NCBI GenBank assembly: GCA_900556535.1
Contig: USPI01000039.1
Span: forward strand, 1 to 10,065
Length of the DNA: 10,065 bases
Direction: 5' to 3'
Origin: an uncultured Eubacteriales bacterium
GTDB taxonomy: Bacteria; Bacillota; Clostridia; Oscillospirales; Oscillospiraceae
In this document: positions 7,398-10,065 of the stretch, in pieces
Position numbering within the stretch: position 1 is the first letter of the stretch
Layout of the letters: every line of letters starts with the position of its first letter
Translations under genes and position numbers: made by a program
Notes under the pieces: model-generated
Databases searched by the model: none
Told to the model about the DNA's origin: nothing
What the model saw: the letters and a program-made list of their open reading frames with translations, nothing else

Positions 7398-8127
7398 CTG
7401 TCTCCTTGAAAACCGTGATGCCGCTGCGCTTGTGGGCGCTGTTTCTGTGGAAGCGGTCGATTATTCTCTTTTCTGTCGCGGTGACCTCGCCGCCGTGTAT
7501 ATAGTCGTCGATGGCGCGGTAGCTCACGCCCATCTCGTCCTCGTCGGTCTGACCGTCGAACAGACCCGCGGAGGGGGCCTTGTTTATTATGCACGCGGGT
7601 GCGGTGAGCCACTTGAGAAATTCGATGACCTCGGTTGCGGTGAGGTCGGAGATGGGGTTAAAATCACAGGCGCCGTCGCCCCATTTGGTGAAGTAGCCCA
7701 TGTATCTCTCGCTGCGGTTTCCCGTGCCTGCGACGAGGCGGTATTCCGATGCCGCGACCGCGTAAAGCGTCGTCATTCTCAGGCGCGGCGCGATGTTGTT
7801 CACCGCGGCGTTCGTGAGCGTCGTTATGCCCTGAAGCCTGTCTATCTCCGCCTGACGCACGTCGGTCAGGTCGATGACGCGGCTTTCGATGCCGAAGTGA
7901 TCCGCGACCTCCTTGGCGTCATTCAAGTCCTGCTCAAAATTGCGCTTTGACGCGCAGGGCATCATTATGCCGACCGTGTTCTCGCAGGCGAATTTGCACA
8001 GTATGCCGACGAGGGCGCAGTCCTTGCCGCCGGAGTTTCCGAAAACTATGCCGTCAACGCCGCTGTCCTCGACGAGCTTGCGAATAAACGCGACTCTGTC
8101 GGCAAATTCCTTGCTGTAATCACGCAT
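7390..8127 (-). CDS. nadE: NAD+ synthase, ammonia-dependent type
   Basis: NadE amidates nicotinic acid adenine dinucleotide with ATP and ammonia to give NAD+. The 245 residues contain only the synthetase domain with no glutaminase (nitrilase) domain, which points to the ammonia-dependent type. Visible are the ATP pyrophosphatase loop S-G-G-K-D-C at 32-37 (usually S-G-G-I/V-D-S), G-T-G-N-R-S-E at 134-140 followed by K-W-G-D-G-A-C-D-F-N-P-I, and the late P-S-A-G-L … G-Q-T-D-E-D-E-M-G segment. ATG at 8127 has GAGGAG at 8137-8142. This is the first gene of the nadE-purB-purA-guaA operon behind a strong promoter. The Cys at the end of the loop is noted separately. Confidence 0.95.
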   Translation of the reverse strand: MRDYSKEFADRVAFIRKLVEDSGVDGIVFGNSGGKDCALVGILCKFACENTVGIMMPCASKRNFEQDLNDAKEVADHFGIESRVIDLTDVRQAEIDRLQGITTLTNAAVNNIAPRLRMTTLYAVAASEYRLVAGTGNRSERYMGYFTKWGDGACDFNPISDLTATEVIEFLKWLTAPACIINKAPSAGLFDGQTDEDEMGVSYRAIDDYIHGGEVTATEKRIIDRFHRNSAHKRSGITVFKETDE

Positions 8128-8163
8128 GGTTATCAGCTCCTCAAAAAATACTTTTTACACTAA

Positions 8164-8192
8164 ATTTTATAATATCCCACTGCCCGTGTCAA
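8164..8192 (-). promoter_or_regulatory. Sigma-A-type promoter of the nadE-purB-purA-guaA operon
   Basis: Minus strand TTGACA (8192-8187) is a perfect -35. After a 17-nt spacer it is followed by TAAAAT (8169-8164), a five-of-six -10 match. Transcription would start near 8157, about 30 nt before the nadE ATG, leaving a short leader with no room for a riboswitch. No other promoter is obvious within the tightly packed operon. Confidence 0.85.
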
Positions 8193-8262
8193 TAAGCGGC
8201 TGTGACAAAATACATCCTTCGCACCCGCCCCGATTAGGCGAATTTCTCATTTTTTGAGCCCC

Positions 8263-8293
8263 TTGTCCGCCTGCCGCGGACGGTAGTTTTTTT
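8263..8293 (+). terminator. Terminator-like hairpin, + orientation, no gene upstream
   Basis: GTCCGC (8265-8270) pairs with GCGGAC (8276-8281) across a CTGCC loop. Two further G-T wobbles (8263-8264 with 8282-8283) extend the stem, then TAG and a run of seven T at 8287-8293. The three-base gap before the T-run makes it less than ideal. No + strand gene lies between the acpP terminator and this point, so what it would terminate is unclear. Confidence 0.5.
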
Positions 8294-8326
8294 GATACTA
8301 AATTGCCTTATATTGCCTTCGACAAG

Positions 8327-8354
8327 AAAAGCCTTGATTTTTCAAGGCTTTTTT
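8327..8354 (+). terminator. Intrinsic terminator, + orientation, upstream of the lysozyme gene
   Basis: AAAAGCCTTGA (8327-8337) pairs with TCAAGGCTTTT (8342-8352) around a TTTT loop, and the T-run extends to 8354. The minus-strand reading has only TTTTCTTG after the stem, so the + orientation fits better. It lies about 80 nt before the lysozyme start and could end a short upstream RNA or act as a leader attenuator. It overlaps the candidate lysozyme promoter. Confidence 0.65.
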
Positions 8355-8362
8355 GATAAAAT
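8334..8362 (+). promoter_or_regulatory. Candidate promoter of the GH24-SLH lysozyme gene
   Basis: TTGATT (8334-8339, four of six) is spaced 17 nt from TAAAAT (8357-8362, five of six), with TGA directly before the -10 giving an extended -10 form. Transcription would start near 8369, 65 nt upstream of the ATG. The -35 lies inside the preceding hairpin, so terminator and promoter functions may interfere. The -35 is weak and the call is tentative. Confidence 0.35.
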
Positions 8363-8433
8363 GCAGACTGTAACAATTTTGCCACTTGTTTTTAAACTTA
8401 TTTTCACACCCGAAATAGTGAGGAGGTTCGCCC

Positions 8434-10065
8434 ATGAAGCGATACATATCCGCCCTGCTCGCGCTTGTGATGCTGCTTTCGCTTGCGCCGACGGCGGCGC
8501 TCGCAGACAGTGATATGACGGGAAGCGAGAATGTAAAAACTCTCATAAAGTATTACGAGGGCTGCGTGCTTACTGCCTATAAAGCACATTCAAGCGAAAA
8601 ATACTGGACGATAGGCTACGGTCACTACGGTCCGGACGTATACGAGGGCATGGTGATAACGGCGGAGCAGGCCAACGCGTATTTCGAGCAGGATATCAAG
8701 GCGTTTGAAAGAGCCGTAAACGGCTGGAACGACAAGTATTCTCTCGGCCTCAACCAGAATCAGTTCGATGCTCTGCTCAGCGCAACGTATAACTTCGGCA
8801 CGGGCTGGGTCGAATATTACGCGCAGTCGGGGTACAGGCTTGCGAAATACGTTCAGGCGGGCTTCAAGGACGCAAACGGTGTTCCGCTGCCCGACCTTGA
8901 AATTGCCGACGCCTTCGGCGTTTTGTGCAATGCCGGCGGCGAGATACTCCCCGGTCTCATCGTGCGCCGCATAAATGAGGCGGAGATATTCCTTTATAAC
9001 GATTATCACACCGACAATACGCATTTTGTCTACACCGTGCTTGACGCAAACGGCGGCTCCCTGACCGGCGGCAACCGCGTTCAGATCTTTGCCAAGGGCG
9101 TGCCCTACGGTACGATGCCCGGCGTTAAGCGCACAAACTACACGCTCAATTACTGGGTAGATACGGACACGGGCAGCCCGATACTCGCCTCGACCATTGC
9201 CGACAAGTCCCGCAATCTCAAGGCGATCTGGACAAGCGGCTCCGCGCCTGAGCCCGTGCGCTACACCCTGACCGTCAACGGCGGCAGCGGCAGCGGCAGC
9301 TACCTTGCCGGCGAGAGCGTCCGCATCGTGCCCGACACGAAGCTCGGCAAGACCTTCACCGGCTGGAGCGTCAGCGGCGCCGAGGCAGTTCTCAACAATG
9401 ACGGATACTATTACATAACCATGCCCGCGCGAAACGTCACCGCAACGGCGCTTTGGAAGGACGGCTGCCCGCTCGGAGATAAGTGCCCTACGCAGGACTT
9501 CACGGATATTTCGTACAATCATTGGGCGCACAACTACGTTGACTCCGCCGTCAACGCGAAGATATTCGTCGGCACGAGCGCAACGACCTTCGAGCCCGAG
9601 ACGCCCATGACCCGCGCGATGATGGTCGCGGTGCTGCACAGGCTCTACGGCAAGCTTGAGGGCGCGGACACCTTTGACGCGAGCGCGATCGAGAACCCCT
9701 ACACAGATGTCGACAAGGGCGTGTATTACTATGACGCCGTTATGTGGGCATACGAAAAGCACATCGCCCTCGGCTTTGAGGACGGCACATTCCGTCCCAA
9801 CGAGAAGATACCCCGCGAGCAGATGGTGACTATGCTGCACAGATATGCGCGTATGATGGGCTGGGCCGATGACGAGAGCAACTGGGCCGATTTCAGCAGC
9901 TTCTCCGATGCCTCGGACGTGAGCGTATTTGCCCGCGAGAGTATGAGCTGGGCGATAGGCTGCAACATCATAAGCGGCGTCGGCGGCAACAGGCTCGACC
10001 CGCAGGGCGACGCCACTCGCGCCCAGGTCGCAACTCTCCTCGTCCGCTTCGCAGGCAACACATTT
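8434..10065 (+). CDS. Secreted GH24 lysozyme with InlB-type repeats and SLH domains (3' end beyond window)
   Basis: This is a predicted cell-wall-bound muramidase cleaving the MurNAc-GlcNAc bond of peptidoglycan. All 544 visible codons are open, and the frame runs off the right edge. A Sec signal peptide spans 1-24 (A-L-A before D25). The GH24 domain (about 32-188) shows Y-E-G (Glu42), T-I-G-Y-G-H (59-64), F-D-A-L-L-S-A-T-Y-N-F-G-T-G (111-124) and A-G-G-E-I-L-P-G-L-I-x-R-R (167-179). Two InlB-like repeats follow (about 198-266 and 277-341, each ending in A-x-W/A-L-W). A Cys-Pro linker then leads to three SLH domains (about 355-405, 422-473 and 489-541). The usual Asp/Cys after Glu-x8 is Ala51, and two extra residues precede Thr59. 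GAGGAGG at 8420-8426 sets the start. The end is probably just past the third SLH domain. Autolysis, wall remodelling or attacking competitors are all possible. Confidence 0.93.
   Translation, partial: MKRYISALLALVMLLSLAPTAALADSDMTGSENVKTLIKYYEGCVLTAYKAHSSEKYWTIGYGHYGPDVYEGMVITAEQANAYFEQDIKAFERAVNGWNDKYSLGLNQNQFDALLSATYNFGTGWVEYYAQSGYRLAKYVQAGFKDANGVPLPDLEIADAFGVLCNAGGEILPGLIVRRINEAEIFLYNDYHTDNTHFVYTVLDANGGSLTGGNRVQIFAKGVPYGTMPGVKRTNYTLNYWVDTDTGSPILASTIADKSRNLKAIWTSGSAPEPVRYTLTVNGGSGSGSYLAGESVRIVPDTKLGKTFTGWSVSGAEAVLNNDGYYYITMPARNVTATALWKDGCPLGDKCPTQDFTDISYNHWAHNYVDSAVNAKIFVGTSATTFEPETPMTRAMMVAVLHRLYGKLEGADTFDASAIENPYTDVDKGVYYYDAVMWAYEKHIALGFEDGTFRPNEKIPREQMVTMLHRYARMMGWADDESNWADFSSFSDASDVSVFARESMSWAIGCNIISGVGGNRLDPQGDATRAQVATLLVRFAGNTF

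Larger units (their letters stand above)
8128..8433. other. Divergent intergenic region (306 bases) between nadE and the lysozyme gene
   Basis: No protein gene is supported here. The region holds, left to right: the nadE ribosome binding site, the nadE promoter with a perfect + strand TATAAT (8168-8173) overlapping it, a weak inverted repeat TTCGC…GCGAA (8218-8242), a GTCCGC/GCGGAC hairpin followed by T7 (8263-8293), an 11-bp hairpin with a T-run (8327-8354), a candidate extended -10 promoter (8334-8362) and the lysozyme Shine-Dalgarno GAGGAGG (8420-8426). It is visibly more AT-rich than the flanking genes. Confidence 0.7.

Noticed and set aside
8218..8242. Inverted repeat TTCGC/GCGAA as a possible operator upstream of the nadE promoter
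   Set aside because: Only 5-bp arms with a 15-nt spacer, not a known regulator box that I can recognise, and such repeats are frequent by chance.
8186..8257. GTG-started frame of 23 codons in the divergent intergenic region
   Set aside because: No Shine-Dalgarno precedes it, it is very short and no known peptide is recognised; chance open frame is the simplest reading.
9283..9300. Three tandem GGCAGC units in the lysozyme gene
   Set aside because: They encode a Gly-Ser stretch within the second InlB-type repeat; too short to be a meaningful variable repeat.
8590..9840. A 416-codon minus-strand frame opposite the lysozyme gene
   Set aside because: The + strand frame has a signal peptide, catalytic domain, repeats and SLH domains; the minus frame has no recognisable feature and no clear ribosome binding site.
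1..10065. Search for CRISPR arrays, tRNA/rRNA genes, insertion sequences, attachment sites, toxin-antitoxin or defence modules
   Set aside because: No regularly spaced repeats, tRNA-like cloverleafs, transposase motifs, or defence-type proteins were seen; every long coding frame is accounted for by a housekeeping enzyme or the surface lysozyme.

Overview
The window reads as a chromosomal segment of a moderately GC-rich member of the Bacillota, class Clostridia, probably an Oscillospirales/Oscillospiraceae-type gut anaerobe. The grounds are the rpmH-rnpA-yidD-yidC-jag order, the YidC/Jag pair typical of Gram-positives, a clostridial-looking PurA variant, strong AGGAGG-type ribosome binding sites, and a surface protein built from InlB-type repeats plus SLH domains. 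The taxonomic placement is inference from protein style and gene order; no rRNA or similar marker is present.

Region 1 (about 1-3024, + strand) is the conserved origin-side cluster. It holds the last codons of rpmH (ribosomal protein L34), rnpA (RNase P protein), yidD and yidC (membrane protein insertion), jag/khpB (RNA-binding KH-R3H protein) and acpP (acyl carrier protein). Spacing is very tight (1-nt overlap rnpA/yidD, 4-nt ATGA overlap yidC/jag, 25 nt jag/acpP), and a textbook terminator closes the unit after acpP. The usual next genes after jag (mnmE, mnmG) are not here; acpP sits in that place.

Region 2 (about 3066-8192, - strand) is a compact operon, nadE-purB-purA-guaA, transcribed towards Region 1. 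It starts at a near-consensus sigma-A-type promoter and ends in a long perfect hairpin followed by T-runs. PurA and PurB convert IMP to AMP, GuaA converts XMP to GMP, and NadE makes NAD+, so the operon covers the last steps of purine nucleotide and NAD supply. guaB (IMP to XMP) is not in the window. The two operons converge on back-to-back terminators at 2994-3103.

Region 3 (8128-8433) is a 306-base divergent intergenic region holding the nadE promoter, two +-oriented terminator-like hairpins with no + gene upstream of them, and a candidate promoter for the next gene. It is the least explained part of the window.

Region 4 (8434 to the window end, + strand) is a secreted GH24 (phage-lysozyme-type) muramidase fused to two InlB-type repeats and three SLH domains. 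It is open at the right edge. Its lysozyme domain has an unusual spacing and an Ala at the usual middle catalytic position.

Overall this is mostly housekeeping DNA. I see no phage, transposon, CRISPR array or defence system, and no complete novel system. The best leads are the lysozyme active-site layout, the tandem orphan terminators (possible small RNA or leader), the Asn replacing the groove Arg in YidC, and the acpP placement.
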